This document shows, piece after piece, positions 8,304-17,651 of a DNA stretch of 64,000 bases. Source of the stretch: CAWEQW01 sp963811365. GTDB taxonomy: Bacteria; Actinomycetota; Actinomycetes; Propionibacteriales; Nocardioidaceae. The position numbers and the translations under genes were made by a program. The stretch's first letter is position 1. Each line of letters opens with the position of its first letter. Location of the stretch: NCBI GenBank assembly GCA_963811365.1, contig CAWEQW010000011.1, forward strand, positions 1 to 64,000, written 5' to 3'. Below the pieces are notes generated by a model that saw only the letters and a list, made by a program, of their open reading frames with translations, did not search any database and was not told where the DNA came from.

Positions 8304-8915
8304 GCGGGACCACAGGGGGCTGCGTCGAATCACACGAAATCCCCGCCAGAGCGGGGCAAACGGCCTGACCGGGAGGCCCTGGGACGATCGCGAGGCGGAC
8401 TCAGCACCAAGATCCACCTACTCGCCGACGCCCGCTGTCGACCCTTGGGAACGCTGACCACCGCGGGACAGCGCCACGACTCGCTGGCCTTCGAACCGCT
8501 GATGGCCGCCCTGTCGGTGCAGCGCCCCGGCACCGGTCGCCCGCGTACCCGTCCCGATGAGTTCTTGGCCGACAAGGCCTACTCCAACACAGCGATCCGC
8601 GCCCACCTCCGCGGCAGGGCGATCAAGACCACGATCCCGCTGAAGTCCGACCAACAGGCCGGCCACCGCCGCCGTGGCGCCCGCGGACGACTGCCTGCCT
8701 TCGACAAGGAGTCCTACCGCCAACGCAACGTCGTCGAGCGGGCGGTGAACAAGCTCCGCGGCACCCGCGCCGTGGCCACCCGGTACGACAAGCGGGACTT
8801 CATCTACCGCGGCACCATCGACATCGCTTCGATCAAGATCTGGCTACGCGATCCCGTCCAAACAGATATGCGGACACGGCCTAGCCACGCCCGCCCCTCA
8901 CCACCGCGACCATAG
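8304..8915 (+). pseudogene. IS5-family transposase, C-terminal part
   Basis: About 200 codons match the DDE C-terminal half of actinobacterial IS5-family transposases: ALGRSRGGLSTKIHLLADA, the FLADKAYSN motif with a catalytic Asp, RQRNVVERAVNKL with the catalytic Glu, and RYDKRDFIYRGT near the end. The N-terminal half is missing and the open frame runs unbroken from integrase debris into it. It is probably a truncated element, or the second frame of a two-frame IS whose first frame has been lost. Confidence 0.65.
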
Positions 8916-9585
8916 GCGCCATCATCACCGCCATCGGCCAGGGCCTGGCCATGAGAGCATCCCTCACCCCCGACCTCTACCCCGAGGAGACCTTCGGCTG
9001 GATGGTCCTGACCCTCATTCCTCTCTGACCCGACCGCTCGGCGACCACCAAGACGCCAGCGCCTTCGTTCGCGCGCTACCCGTGGAGGTCGCTGAATGAC
9101 GCGAGACTGCGGCGAAGCGCGTCAGGGCCCTCGGTAGGCGTCGTCTGAAGACGTGTTACGGCCTGACCCCAGCGCGCTAATCCGCACGATTCTGGAGATG
9201 CTGCTCGCTTCGGTGGCTCGAGGTCGTCTTCTGCGCCTTCTCCTCTGCATTGGGGTCGGTGTACGGCGCTCCTTCGTAGTACGACAGCCTCGGGGTCGCC
9301 CATTGAGACCTCTTCGGAATCGCGGGCATCTAGGCATGACGCCCGAGGAGCCGCGTCTTTCTGGGCGATGTGCAGCGCCTTCTCGGCGCTCCCGAACTGA
9401 GCGCATACGACGCCTGCCTCGCCGCCGCCGCCCCTTCGTCAGGCTCCCATCCCGCTCACCAAGTGTCTCACCAAGCGGCTCACAGGTACCTCACTGCACC
9501 GCTCACCGCTGCGGACACGCACGTCTGGACGCCCGACTCCGTGGCAGCGCCTGCTGACATCCTGCTGGCATTGAGGCTCGAGGAA
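8916..9585. other. No convincing gene (about 670 bases)
   Basis: The first 110 bases of the plus strand could encode the tail of an unknown protein ending at 9028 (ending in FGWMVLTLIPL), vaguely like a TetR-type C-terminus. The remainder has only short overlapping frames without recognisable motifs or start signals. It looks like eroded DNA between mobile-element relics. Confidence 0.4.
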
Positions 9586-9629
9586 CATCAGAGGCCGCCT
9601 CCGGATGACTCCGGAAACGGCCTCTGATG
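9586..9629 (-). terminator. Strong hairpin, probable former tRNA-fMet terminator
   Basis: CATCAGAGGCCG and CGGCCTCTGATG form a perfect 12-bp stem, with an inner TCCGGA repeat pair. Read on the minus strand it would lie just past the 3' end of a tRNA-fMet copy if the IS481 element were removed. That fits the original terminator of the tRNA gene, now separated from it. Confidence 0.5.
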
Positions 9630-9655
9630 CGGTTTTGCACTTGTAGCGGGGGCAG

Positions 9656-11023
9656 TGTTCTGGTTCAGGACATCCCGGAGCCATGTCTCAAGACATCCCG
9701 GACTGATGTCGCGAGTCATCCCGGAGTAGCCAGCTGAGCCCCACCAGCGTGCGGGCATGTCACTCACCAGATTGCTGATCACCGCCGTGGTGGTCGAGAG
9801 CCGATCGGTTGCCCACGTCGCCGCCCAGTACGGCGTCTCCCAGTCCTGGCTGTTCGAGCTCGTGGCCCGCTACAAGGCCGAGGGCGAGGCTGCCTTCGAA
9901 CCCCGCTCCCGTCGCCCGAAGACGGTTCCGCGGACCACACCCGCCGAGGTCGTCGAGCTGATCCTCGAGCTCCGCGAGAAGCTGACCGCCACCGGCTTGG
10001 ACGCCGGACCCGACACCATCAAGTGGCACCTCGAGCACCACCACTCGGTCGCGGTGTCCAGGGCGACGATCTCGCGCTACCTGACCCGTCACGGCCTGGT
10101 TGTCCCGGAGCCGAAGAAGAAGCCGAAGTCGTCCTACATTCGCTTCGCCGCCGAGATGCCCAACGAGACCTGGCAGAGCGACTTCACCCACTACCGGCTC
10201 ACCCGCCCCGACGGCCGCCCAAGCGCCGACACCGAGATCCTGACCTGGCTCGACGACTGCTCCCGCTACGCCCTCTCCGTGACGGCCCACGTCCGGGTCA
10301 CCGGCCCCATCGTGCTGGCCACCTTCCGCCAAGCCGTTGCAGAACACGGGATCCCCGCCTCCACGCTCACTGATAACGGGATGGTGTTCACCACCCGACT
10401 CTCCGGCGGCAAGGGTGGCCGCAACCACCTGGAGACCGAACTTCGACGTCTCAACGTGGTCCAGAAGAACGGGCGACCGAACCACCCCACCACCCAAGGC
10501 AAGGTCGAGCGGTTCCAGCAGACACTGAAGAAGTGGCTGCGCGCCCAGCCCGAACAGCCGTCCACGATCGACGACCTCCAAGCCCTCCTCGACGCGTTCG
10601 CCGAGGAGTACAACGAGCACCGGCCCCACCGGTCCCTGCCGCACCGGGCGACCCCGGCCACCGTCTACACCAGCCGCCCCAAGGCGGGCCCACAGACCGG
10701 CGCGCGCGAGAACGACACCCACGACCGGGTCCGCCACGACCGCATCGACAAAGCCGGCAAGGTCACGCTGCGCTACCACGGCCAGCTCTACAGCATCGGC
10801 ATCGGCCGAACCCACACCGGAACCCGCGTCCTCGTCCTGGCCCAGGACCTCGACATCCGCATCATCGACGCCGCCACCGGCGAGCTCCTGCGCGAGCTCG
10901 TCCTCGACCCATCCAAGCGCTACCAAGGCACCGGCCGACCACCCGGCCCGAGGCGCTGAAACGAAGGAGGGCCGAACCCACGTCTATTGGGTTCGGCCCT
11001 CCACGATGTCTTGAGACATCACA
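9656..11023 (+). mobile_element. IS481-family insertion sequence, copy A
   Basis: A 1,368-bp element begins TGTTCTGG and ends CATCACA, the TGT...ACA pattern of IS481 elements. It is flanked by a 16-bp direct repeat (CTTGTAGCGGGGGCAG at 9640-9655 and 11024-11039). The repeat is the 3' end of a tRNA-fMet sequence plus four bases. A 16-base palindrome-like motif, ATGTCTCAAGACAT, lies near the left end and its counterpart near the right end. A 14-bp perfect stem at 10966-11002 follows the transposase gene. The second copy lies at 34003-35370 in the same orientation and agreed at every stretch compared. Confidence 0.85.
9757..10959 (+). CDS. IS481-family transposase (copy A)
   Basis: A 400-aa DDE transposase. 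The N-terminal helix-turn-helix region (SVAHVAAQYGVSQSWLFELV) precedes an rve integrase core with Asp in WQSDFTHY, Asp in LTDNGMVFT and Glu in GKVERFQQTLKKWL. A C-terminal beta-rich tail ends with RYQGTGRPPG. Length and motifs are those of a complete enzyme. The encoded protein is identical to that of copy B at 34104-35306, which indicates recent transposition or recombination. Confidence 0.93.
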   Translation: MSLTRLLITAVVVESRSVAHVAAQYGVSQSWLFELVARYKAEGEAAFEPRSRRPKTVPRTTPAEVVELILELREKLTATGLDAGPDTIKWHLEHHHSVAVSRATISRYLTRHGLVVPEPKKKPKSSYIRFAAEMPNETWQSDFTHYRLTRPDGRPSADTEILTWLDDCSRYALSVTAHVRVTGPIVLATFRQAVAEHGIPASTLTDNGMVFTTRLSGGKGGRNHLETELRRLNVVQKNGRPNHPTTQGKVERFQQTLKKWLRAQPEQPSTIDDLQALLDAFAEEYNEHRPHRSLPHRATPATVYTSRPKAGPQTGARENDTHDRVRHDRIDKAGKVTLRYHGQLYSIGIGRTHTGTRVLVLAQDLDIRIIDAATGELLRELVLDPSKRYQGTGRPPGPRR

Positions 11024-11026
11024 CTT

Positions 11027-11062
11027 GTAGCGGGGGCAGGATTTGAACCTGCGACCTCTGGG
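11027..11062 (-). repeat. 36-bp copy of tRNA-fMet 3' end (probable attL)
   Basis: These 36 bases are identical to 35373-35408, the 3' half of the intact initiator tRNA gene. They include the T-arm and the start of the anticodon stem, and then diverge at once. Partial tRNA 3' ends at this spacing are the hallmark of the distal attachment site of an island that used the tRNA as its target. The enclosed segment is about 24.3 kb. Confidence 0.75.
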
Positions 11063-11394
11063 CGCCATCAGGGGCGCCGCGACAACTACGGAGTCGGGCC
11101 GGAGACTACCGATTCACTCGGTGTGGTGAGGGATTCGCCCTCGCTTCCAATCTCAGGGTACCCGTCCGATGCGGAGTAGGACGGACCCAATGTGGACACT
11201 TGTTGGACACACGGTCCGAATCTCAGCTGCCTGCTGCGCAGATGTGCCGGCACTTTGACGAACTATGAGGAGCAGGACGAACCTGCCTGAGCCCGGTCGT
11301 GCGACGCGCGAGTCGGCGATGTTCGGGCCAAGAGCTGACGCTGGCCCACCGCGCGCGGTTGTGCCGGCGCGGGCTCGCAGGATAGACCGGAGAG
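11063..11394. other. Island left end, no gene seen
   Basis: These 332 bases follow the tRNA-derived repeat. They contain short symmetric stretches but no reading frame with family features and no RNA gene that I recognise. Confidence 0.4.
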
Positions 11395-11730
11395 ATGGAC
11401 AAGCTCAGCCTGCAGGCGAAGGCCCGCGAACTGGCTCACAAGGCCGCCGAGTCGGCCAGCGGCCGCGCCGCCGACACCGTCGTCGGTGGCCACGAGAAGC
11501 GGTTGCGGCAAACGGTGGTCGCGCTGCGCGCGGGCGTGGAGATGGCCGAGCACGAGAGTCCGGGCGAGGCGTCGCTGCTGGTGATCAGCGGTGGACTCTG
11601 GCTCGTGGCTGGGGAGACCCGGTGGCACGGCCGGGAGTGGGACTTCTTGGTCATCCCGAACGCCCCGCACAGCGTCGAGGCGGAGACCGACACGACGTTC
11701 CTGCTCACGGTGTCGATGGGCGGACGCTGA
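11395..11730 (+). CDS. Small cupin-domain protein
   Basis: A 111-aa protein with an N-terminal helical, Ala/Arg-rich half and a C-terminal cupin-like half. The strand pattern SLLVISGGLWLVAGETRW then WDFLVIPNAPHSVEAETDTTF has the Pro-x-x-x-His motif of cupin motif 2. A GGAGAG-type site precedes the ATG. It stands alone on the plus strand near the island edge, so no partner suggests a substrate. The cupin call rests on motif shape only. Confidence 0.7.
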   Translation: MDKLSLQAKARELAHKAAESASGRAADTVVGGHEKRLRQTVVALRAGVEMAEHESPGEASLLVISGGLWLVAGETRWHGREWDFLVIPNAPHSVEAETDTTFLLTVSMGGR

Positions 11731-11916
11731 CCCGTCCTTCAGTCGCGACCGTCGTACACCAGCTGGCCCGCCACCACGCCCGCGCGCCCTCCGGCGGCCC
11801 ATGCGCGTCGAGTGAGCCGTCGCGACCAAGGGGCAGCTCCGGGAGATCGGGGCGGTAGCGCAGCCGGGTGGCTGAGCCCGACCGGTCGGGCAGCGGTCCG
11901 GAGGAGCCCGATGCTC

Positions 11917-14454
11917 CTAGGAGCTGGCGACGGCCTGCAGAATGTTCAGGCGTACTGCACGCAGCGCGGGCAGCGCGGCTGCGAGGACGCCGACCACGCC
12001 TGAGGTGAGCAGCATGCCCAGGATGAGCGCCCAGGGGACGGCGAGGGTGGTCAACCCCTGGGTCACCAGCCCCCGCTGCAGCGCCACCCCGAGCCCGAGG
12101 CCGAGGAGGGTGCCCAGGACCGCACCGAACACCGAGGTCGTGACGGCCTCGATCGTGATCATGGAGCCCAGCTGTCGACGCCGCAGACCGATCGCACGGA
12201 GCAGTCCGATCTCACGGGTCCGCTCGAACACGGAGAGCGCCAGGGTGTTGATGATGCCGAGCACGGCGACGATGACACTGAAGAGCAGCAGGACGTAGAG
12301 CAGGTTGATCAACGTGTCGATCGAAGCGCCTTCAGCGTCGGCGAACTCCGCGCCGTCCTGGACCGAGACGATCAGGTAGGGACGCACGAGGTCGGTCAGC
12401 TCGGCACGCAGGGCAGCGAGGTCGGCGCCCGGGACGGCCCGCACGAAGAGGCGGCCATCGACCCGCTGACTCGCAGGGAGGGCCGCGTCGTAGAGAGAAC
12501 GGTCGACGATCACGTGCGAGTTGAAGGCCTGGCTGTCGCGGTAGATGCCGCCAACCACGAGAGGCTCGCCCTTGATGGTGCCAACCGTCCCGGACAGGGA
12601 GTCCCCGACGTGCCAGCCACGGGCCCTGGCAGTCGTCTCGTCGACCAGGACGGTGCGGGCGCCGAGTGCGGAGAGCCGGCCGCTCTCCATCGGTACGACG
12701 AAGTTGTCCGCGACGTCGGCGGCAGTGGTCGCGGAGGCGGAGGTGTGGAAGGTCCCGATTCGCACCTCCACGAAGCTCACAGCCGCCACCGAGCGCACCA
12801 TGGGAAGCCCCCGGGCGGCGACAGCCACCGGCGTGGGCACCGGGGCGACGTTGCCACTGTTCAGCACGAAGTCTGAGGTCACCTCCTGGGCGACCGCGCT
12901 GCTCAAGCTGGCCTTGACGCTCGCCGTCAGCACCGAGATGCCAGCGATCAGGGCCAGCCCGATCATCAGGGCACTCGCTGTGGTCGCCGTGCGACGCGGG
13001 ACGCGCAGCGCGTTCTCGCGGGCGAGCCTTCCGACCGCTCCGATGATCGCGACGAACGGCCACCCGATGAGGCGTACGACGGGCCGTGTCGCCAGCGGTG
13101 CACCCACCAACATGCCGAGCACGGCGGCGACAGCTCCGAGGGCCGCCACCGGCCAGGTGACGTGTGAGCGCGTGACCGCCGCGCCGAGGACCAGCGCACC
13201 GGAGATCAGCAGGGCCAAGCCGACCAAGCCACGCCTACGGAGACCGCCTGCGACCGCACCGACGTCTTCTCGCATGGCGGCCACCGGTGCGACCCGCGAG
13301 GCACGTCGGGCGGGCAGCACCGCCGAGACGACGGTGACCACCACCCCGACCAGGACGCTGAGCACAACCGTGGTCGGGTGGAGTGGCAGTCCGGCCCCGA
13401 GGTCGGTGCTGAGAAAGGTCCGGATGGCTGCCTGGGCGCCCGCGGCGATCAGCAGCCCGAAGCCGATGCCGAGCAGCGAACCTACGAGGCCGATGACGAC
13501 CGCCTCGCCGAGCACCGTGCGGATCACCTGTGCCCTGGTCGCTCCGATGGCCCGCAGCAGAGCGAGCTCGCGAGAGCGCTGCCCGACGAGCATGGAGAAG
13601 GTGTTGACGATGATGAACGAGCCGACGAACAGGGCGACACCGGCGAAGACCAGCATGAAGATAGTGAAGAACTGCAACCCCTCCTGGACCGAGGTTTCGG
13701 TCTCGCGCTGCACGGTCGAGCCGGTGACGGCTTCGAAGCGAGAGGGCAACACGCTCGTGACGGCTGCGCGCAGCACGGTCTGGCTGACTCCGGGGGTGGC
13801 GGTGACCGACAGGGAGGTGACCGTGCCGTCGGGGGCGAAGGCCCGTCGAGCGGTGGCACCGTCAAGGAGCACGGCTGTGGCACCGAACAGGGAGCCGAAG
13901 TGCACCTCACCGGTGATGGTGACCTGCCGTGCCTGGTCGCCGATGACGGCACGGGTGCGGTCCCCGACCTTCAGATGTGCTCGGTCGAGTGTGCTGCTCT
14001 CGACCGCGACCTCGCTGGGGCCGGTGGGTCCGCGGCCGGAGACCAGGGTGAACGAGGGATCGTCCTCGGTAAAGGCGAAACCAAGCGACGGCGCGCCGCC
14101 GTTGCGGACCGCGACGCCGTCGCTTCCGGCCAGAATGGCGTTGCCCTGCAGATCCGGCACCACCCGGGCGACCCCGGGAACAGCCGCGACCGTCTGAACG
14201 AGGGCCAGAGGCACCCCGGGCCTGACGGTGGATCCGTTGACGGAGACCGGGGCCACGGCCTCGGTACCAGCGCCACGAACCGACACGTCGAGTCCCTTGG
14301 CCGACTGGGCGACCAGACCGCCGAGGGTGTTGTCGATGCTGTCGCGCAGCACGAAGGTTCCGGTGACGAAGGAGACCCCCAACATGACGGCGAACGCGGT
14401 GAGGAGCAGCCGGACCACGTGGCCTTGGAGTCCCCGGAGGGTGACGTGCAGCAT
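11917..14454 (-). CDS. ABC transporter permease, FtsX/MacB (LolE-like) family
   Basis: A large membrane protein of 845 aa with two FtsX domains. A first transmembrane helix (residues about 15-40) is followed by an extracellular MacB-PCD-like region, three central helices around 260-400, further membrane spans, a second extracellular region and three C-terminal helices. The segments INTLALSVFERTREIGLLRA and VNTFSMLVGQRSRELALLRA are the repeated FtsX cores. ATG at 14454 follows the ATPase stop by one base. Such pairs export lipids, peptides or drugs; the cargo is unknown. Confidence 0.9.
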   Translation of the reverse strand: MLHVTLRGLQGHVVRLLLTAFAVMLGVSFVTGTFVLRDSIDNTLGGLVAQSAKGLDVSVRGAGTEAVAPVSVNGSTVRPGVPLALVQTVAAVPGVARVVPDLQGNAILAGSDGVAVRNGGAPSLGFAFTEDDPSFTLVSGRGPTGPSEVAVESSTLDRAHLKVGDRTRAVIGDQARQVTITGEVHFGSLFGATAVLLDGATARRAFAPDGTVTSLSVTATPGVSQTVLRAAVTSVLPSRFEAVTGSTVQRETETSVQEGLQFFTIFMLVFAGVALFVGSFIIVNTFSMLVGQRSRELALLRAIGATRAQVIRTVLGEAVVIGLVGSLLGIGFGLLIAAGAQAAIRTFLSTDLGAGLPLHPTTVVLSVLVGVVVTVVSAVLPARRASRVAPVAAMREDVGAVAGGLRRRGLVGLALLISGALVLGAAVTRSHVTWPVAALGAVAAVLGMLVGAPLATRPVVRLIGWPFVAIIGAVGRLARENALRVPRRTATTASALMIGLALIAGISVLTASVKASLSSAVAQEVTSDFVLNSGNVAPVPTPVAVAARGLPMVRSVAAVSFVEVRIGTFHTSASATTAADVADNFVVPMESGRLSALGARTVLVDETTARARGWHVGDSLSGTVGTIKGEPLVVGGIYRDSQAFNSHVIVDRSLYDAALPASQRVDGRLFVRAVPGADLAALRAELTDLVRPYLIVSVQDGAEFADAEGASIDTLINLLYVLLLFSVIVAVLGIINTLALSVFERTREIGLLRAIGLRRRQLGSMITIEAVTTSVFGAVLGTLLGLGLGVALQRGLVTQGLTTLAVPWALILGMLLTSGVVGVLAAALPALRAVRLNILQAVASS

Positions 14455-14455
14455 C

Positions 14456-15247
14456 TCAAGACTCCCGGCCGGCAAGCTCGAAGCTCTTCATCCGATCGAG
14501 GACCGAGGCGGTGGTCGGTTCCAGGATCTCATCGACGATGCGTCCGTCGACGAGGAAGAGGACCCGGTCGGCGAACGAGGCCGCCACCGGGTCGTGCGTG
14601 ACCATCACGATGCTCTGCTCGAAGTCGTCGACCGATTGCCGTAGGAATGTGAGGATCTCGGCGCTGGCCTGGGAGTCGAGGTTGCCGGTGGGTTCGTCGG
14701 CGAAGACGATCGCGGGCCGGCGTACGAGGGCTCGGGCGCAGGCGACGCGTTGCTGCTGGCCGCCGGAGAGCTCGTCGGGCCGGTGGCTCAGGCGGTCCCG
14801 GATCCCCAGCGTGTCCACGATCGTGTCGAACCAGGTGACATCGAGCTTCACACCGGCGATGTCGACGGGCAGGGTCACGTTCTCGCGAGCGGTGAGCGTC
14901 GGGACGAGGTTGTAGGCCTGGAACACGAAGCCGAGCCGGTCGCGTCGCAGCAGCGTCAGCGCCTTGTCCTTGAGACCGCGGATGTCGACGCCGTCGATGT
15001 CCACCCGGCCCGACGTCGGGGCGTCCAGGGCGGCCATGCAGTGCATCAGCGTGGACTTGCCGGACCCGGAGGGGCCCATGATCGCGGTGAGCCGGCCGCG
15101 GCCGAACTCCACCGTGACGTCGTCGAGGGCGACAACCTGGGCATCGCCCGTGCCGTAGAGCTTGCCGAGGTGCTCAGCGCGCGCGACCGGGTCGCCATCG
15201 GTGAGGGCGTCGATCTCAACACGGCGGCGTTCCCGAGTGATCGTCAT
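14456..15247 (-). CDS. ABC transporter ATP-binding protein (MacB/LolD-type)
   Basis: A 263-aa ATPase of the MacB/LolD class. It has Walker A GPSGSGKST, signature ELSGGQQQRVACARAL, Walker B IVFADEPTGNLDS and an H-loop VMVTHD. The EPTGNLDS form is typical of ATPases that work with FtsX-like permeases, here encoded immediately downstream with a one-base gap. The start at 15247 has GGAG seven bases upstream; an upstream in-frame start at 15343 gives an unrelated extension. Confidence 0.92.
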   Translation of the reverse strand: MTITRERRRVEIDALTDGDPVARAEHLGKLYGTGDAQVVALDDVTVEFGRGRLTAIMGPSGSGKSTLMHCMAALDAPTSGRVDIDGVDIRGLKDKALTLLRRDRLGFVFQAYNLVPTLTARENVTLPVDIAGVKLDVTWFDTIVDTLGIRDRLSHRPDELSGGQQQRVACARALVRRPAIVFADEPTGNLDSQASAEILTFLRQSVDDFEQSIVMVTHDPVAASFADRVLFLVDGRIVDEILEPTTASVLDRMKSFELAGRES

Positions 15248-15690
15248 GTGGAGCTCCAGACCAGACCATCGAGAAGACGGACAGCGCGTGTCGTGTGGCG
15301 GGCACGTCACCCGGGCGTTCTGACGACGCACTTCCTCCACCACGACGCTATTGGCAGGCCTTCACGACCGTCAGGGCACAACGACCCACACAGCAGAGTC
15401 GCCTGGCACTGACCAGGGGGCCCGCAACAAGATCAGATGAAGGGGTCGAGTGAATGCGCCCCGACGGCGATCGACCCGAACCCCGGACGGGGTCGCGAAC
15501 AAATGAACAACATGGTCACCACTGCTGCGATACGCAGCGACACGCTGGCCTCCGCGACTCCGAACCTGATGCAGCGAACGATGCGGGTCAGGCGGAACCT
15601 TGATCCACCGAGGTGGGTCGACGCCATGAGCGCGACTGCCCGCCGGTTCGGGTACTGGTGCCAGGTCATTGTCCGGCACACAATCGGAGC
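15248..15690. other. No convincing gene (443 bases)
   Basis: Overlapping open frames on both strands cover this divergent intergenic region, but none has a ribosome site, signal peptide or family motif that I can support. It presumably holds promoters for the exporter operon (minus) and the CPBP gene (plus). Confidence 0.4.
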
Positions 15691-16365
15691 GTGAGTGACG
15701 TCCATTCGATGGCCGCGACGTGGCGTCGAGGCCTCGCCACGCTGGTGCCGGCGGTGATGCCGCTGGCCATGAAGGCGGTCTTCGCCAGGACCACGCGGCG
15801 ATTCGGCGCCGAACGCGGCTACCAAGCCAGCTTCGCCATCTATTGGACCACCTGCTGGACGCTCGCAGGCGTGATCGTTGGACCCCGGCGTCTGCTCGAC
15901 CTTTGGCGGCTACCCGAACAGGTGCTGCCCAAGCCTCGCCCGGTCGCCGCCGCGTTGCTCGTTGCGCCACCCCTGGGCGCCGTCGCCACCGAATGGCTGC
16001 CGAACGCCCGCGCCGCCGGTCCGGCCGCGGTTGCCGTCGCCGCAGGAATTGGCATCACCAACGCCCTCGCCGAGGAGGCGCTCTGGCGCGGTGTCCCCGC
16101 CGCCACGTTCCCAGACGACCCGCTCCAGGGATGGCTCTGGCCCGCCGTCGGGTTCACCGCATGGCATCTGGTTCCCCTCTCCACTCGGCAGACCACCGCA
16201 CGACGGCGCGCATCCTTGCTCGGCGGCGCGGCCGCCATCGGCCTGGGCTACGGCTGGATCGCGCAACGAACCCAAGCACTGGTCGCCGTCACCCCAGTAC
16301 ACGCACTCACCGACGCCTGCGGAGTGCGGCCCGCGCGAGCGATCTGGCTGGCACCAGGTTCCTGA
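15691..16365 (+). CDS. CPBP-family intramembrane metalloprotease-like protein
   Basis: About 224 aa with several hydrophobic segments. It has the three CPBP/Abi motifs: EEALWRG (EExxxR), FTAWHL (FxxxH) and HALTDA near the end. These carry the Glu, Arg and His residues assigned to metal binding and catalysis in type II CAAX/bacteriocin-immunity-type proteases. GTG at 15691 or ATG at 15709 could be the start, and neither has an ideal ribosome site. The physiological target is unknown. Confidence 0.75.
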   Translation: MSDVHSMAATWRRGLATLVPAVMPLAMKAVFARTTRRFGAERGYQASFAIYWTTCWTLAGVIVGPRRLLDLWRLPEQVLPKPRPVAAALLVAPPLGAVATEWLPNARAAGPAAVAVAAGIGITNALAEEALWRGVPAATFPDDPLQGWLWPAVGFTAWHLVPLSTRQTTARRRASLLGGAAAIGLGYGWIAQRTQALVAVTPVHALTDACGVRPARAIWLAPGS

Positions 16366-16521
16366 GCCCCGATCCCCAGGACGAAACGACAGCCAGAACC
16401 GCCTCTCGTGCCCACACCGATCGGCCCCGTCGACAAGAGCGAAGCGGCAGCCGCAAGACCATACCCGGGCCAGGCCCTTTGCCTCTGCTGTTCGTCCGGA
16501 GACGAAGCGCAGATTGGAGTT

Positions 16522-17157
16522 GTGCGAACCGCCACGGTGCTCTTGTTCTCTGTCCCGATCGCCGGCGCCGCCTATGCCCGGTACGTGCGTCCGTGGCAGC
16601 TCACCTGGGGTGCAACCCCAGCGGAGGTCTCACGCTCGCTTCCCAGCGACGAGCTTGTGCGGGATCCGACGTTCAACGCCACCCGTGCCATCACCATCGC
16701 CGCTCGCCCCGAGGACGTGTGGCCCTGGCTGGTCCAAGCCGGTGTCACCCGGGCCGGCTGGTACAGCTACGACCTCCTGGACAACCTCGGGCATCGCAGC
16801 GCCCGGCGCGTCATCCCCGAGTTGCAGCATCTTGCCGTGGGTGACGTCATACCGATGAGCCCTGACGGCAAGCAGGGCATGCGGGTCCACTCGATGGATG
16901 CGCCCCACTCGATGGTCTGGGGCGACCCCGGAGGCACGACGTGGGCCTGGCAACTCGACGAGACCGCCGGAGGCACGACAAGACTCATCAGCCGCGTGCG
17001 TTCACGCTACAAGTGGCTGTCGCCATCAATCGCCTTCTCGGCGCTACTGGAGTTCGGCGACATCTGGATGATGCGCAAGATGCTGCTCACCCTGCGCGAT
17101 CGCGCGGCAACCGCCCACGGCCAAGTGCTTTCGTTCGGCACGGAAGCGCTCAGCTGA
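16522..17157 (+). CDS. SRPBCC-family protein with N-terminal membrane segment
   Basis: About 211 aa. A hydrophobic N-terminal stretch (TATVLLFSVPIAGAAYA) is followed by a START/Bet v1-like domain recognisable from ITIAARPEDVWPWLVQAG, GWYSYDLLDN and the C-terminal helix. SRPBCC proteins bind hydrophobic ligands. The frame is open from 16408, so an upstream GTG start is possible. The GTG at 16522 lies two bases after GGAG, which is close for a ribosome site. It lies downstream of the CPBP gene on the same strand. Confidence 0.7.
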   Translation: MRTATVLLFSVPIAGAAYARYVRPWQLTWGATPAEVSRSLPSDELVRDPTFNATRAITIAARPEDVWPWLVQAGVTRAGWYSYDLLDNLGHRSARRVIPELQHLAVGDVIPMSPDGKQGMRVHSMDAPHSMVWGDPGGTTWAWQLDETAGGTTRLISRVRSRYKWLSPSIAFSALLEFGDIWMMRKMLLTLRDRAATAHGQVLSFGTEALS

Positions 17158-17332
17158 ACGCCGGCGTGAACCGAAACCTCACCGTGTCGTCGTGACCTCC
17201 GGGTGCACCCACTTTCGGTCCGCCCTGTCGGCGCATGAGAAACCCTCCGACGGCCGTCAGGTCAGGCGCGCCCTCTCGGGCGACCTGAGGGCGCTGACGT
17301 GAGACGGAGCGCGTGGCGATCGCGATATTGGT

Positions 17333-17623
17333 TCAGCGCAGATGCGCTGCGCGTTCCTCGACCTTGTGCTGGCGTGCGGTCAACTCGGTTTCGAGGTTGC
17401 GGTAGCCGAACCACCAGTGCGCGAACAGTCCGATGGTCATGCCGCCTACGGCGAAGGCCGACCAGGGGAAGTCGTCCGCGAAGGCGAAGTTGATGACGAT
17501 CAGCACTGCGGAGACGAGCACGGTGACAACAGCGTGCACGACCAGGCCCGCACGGGCGCCTTCATGGGAGAGCACGCGCTCAGCCTGCTCGTAGTCCTGC
17601 AGTGTGATGGTGGGCGCGTTCAT
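17333..17623 (-). CDS. 2TM-domain small membrane protein
   Basis: A 96-aa protein with two hydrophobic helices (residues about 28-46 and 54-70) separated by FADDFPWSAF, then WWFGYRNLE and a basic/acidic coiled tail. This matches the 2TM domain of bacterial membrane proteins, sometimes fused to histidine kinases, here alone. It shares the minus strand with the next membrane protein gene. No specific function can be assigned. Confidence 0.65.
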   Translation of the reverse strand: MNAPTITLQDYEQAERVLSHEGARAGLVVHAVVTVLVSAVLIVINFAFADDFPWSAFAVGGMTIGLFAHWWFGYRNLETELTARQHKVEERAAHLR

Positions 17624-17651
17624 GGCGCCACCTCCTTCTTGTCCTGTCGGG

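Noticed and set aside
8901..9028. C-terminal piece of a TetR-like regulator
   Set aside because: Only about 40 codons with weak resemblance; not enough to call.
1096..9170. GGGGTCAGGCC at 1096-1106 and its complement GGCCTGACCCC at 9160-9170 as ends of one composite element
   Set aside because: Eleven bases of complementarity over 8 kb of GC-rich DNA can be chance; no matching target duplication or second IS end is visible.
15433..15825. Open frame on the minus strand between the ABC exporter and the CPBP gene
   Set aside because: No ribosome site or family pattern; it overlaps the well-supported CPBP gene on the other strand.
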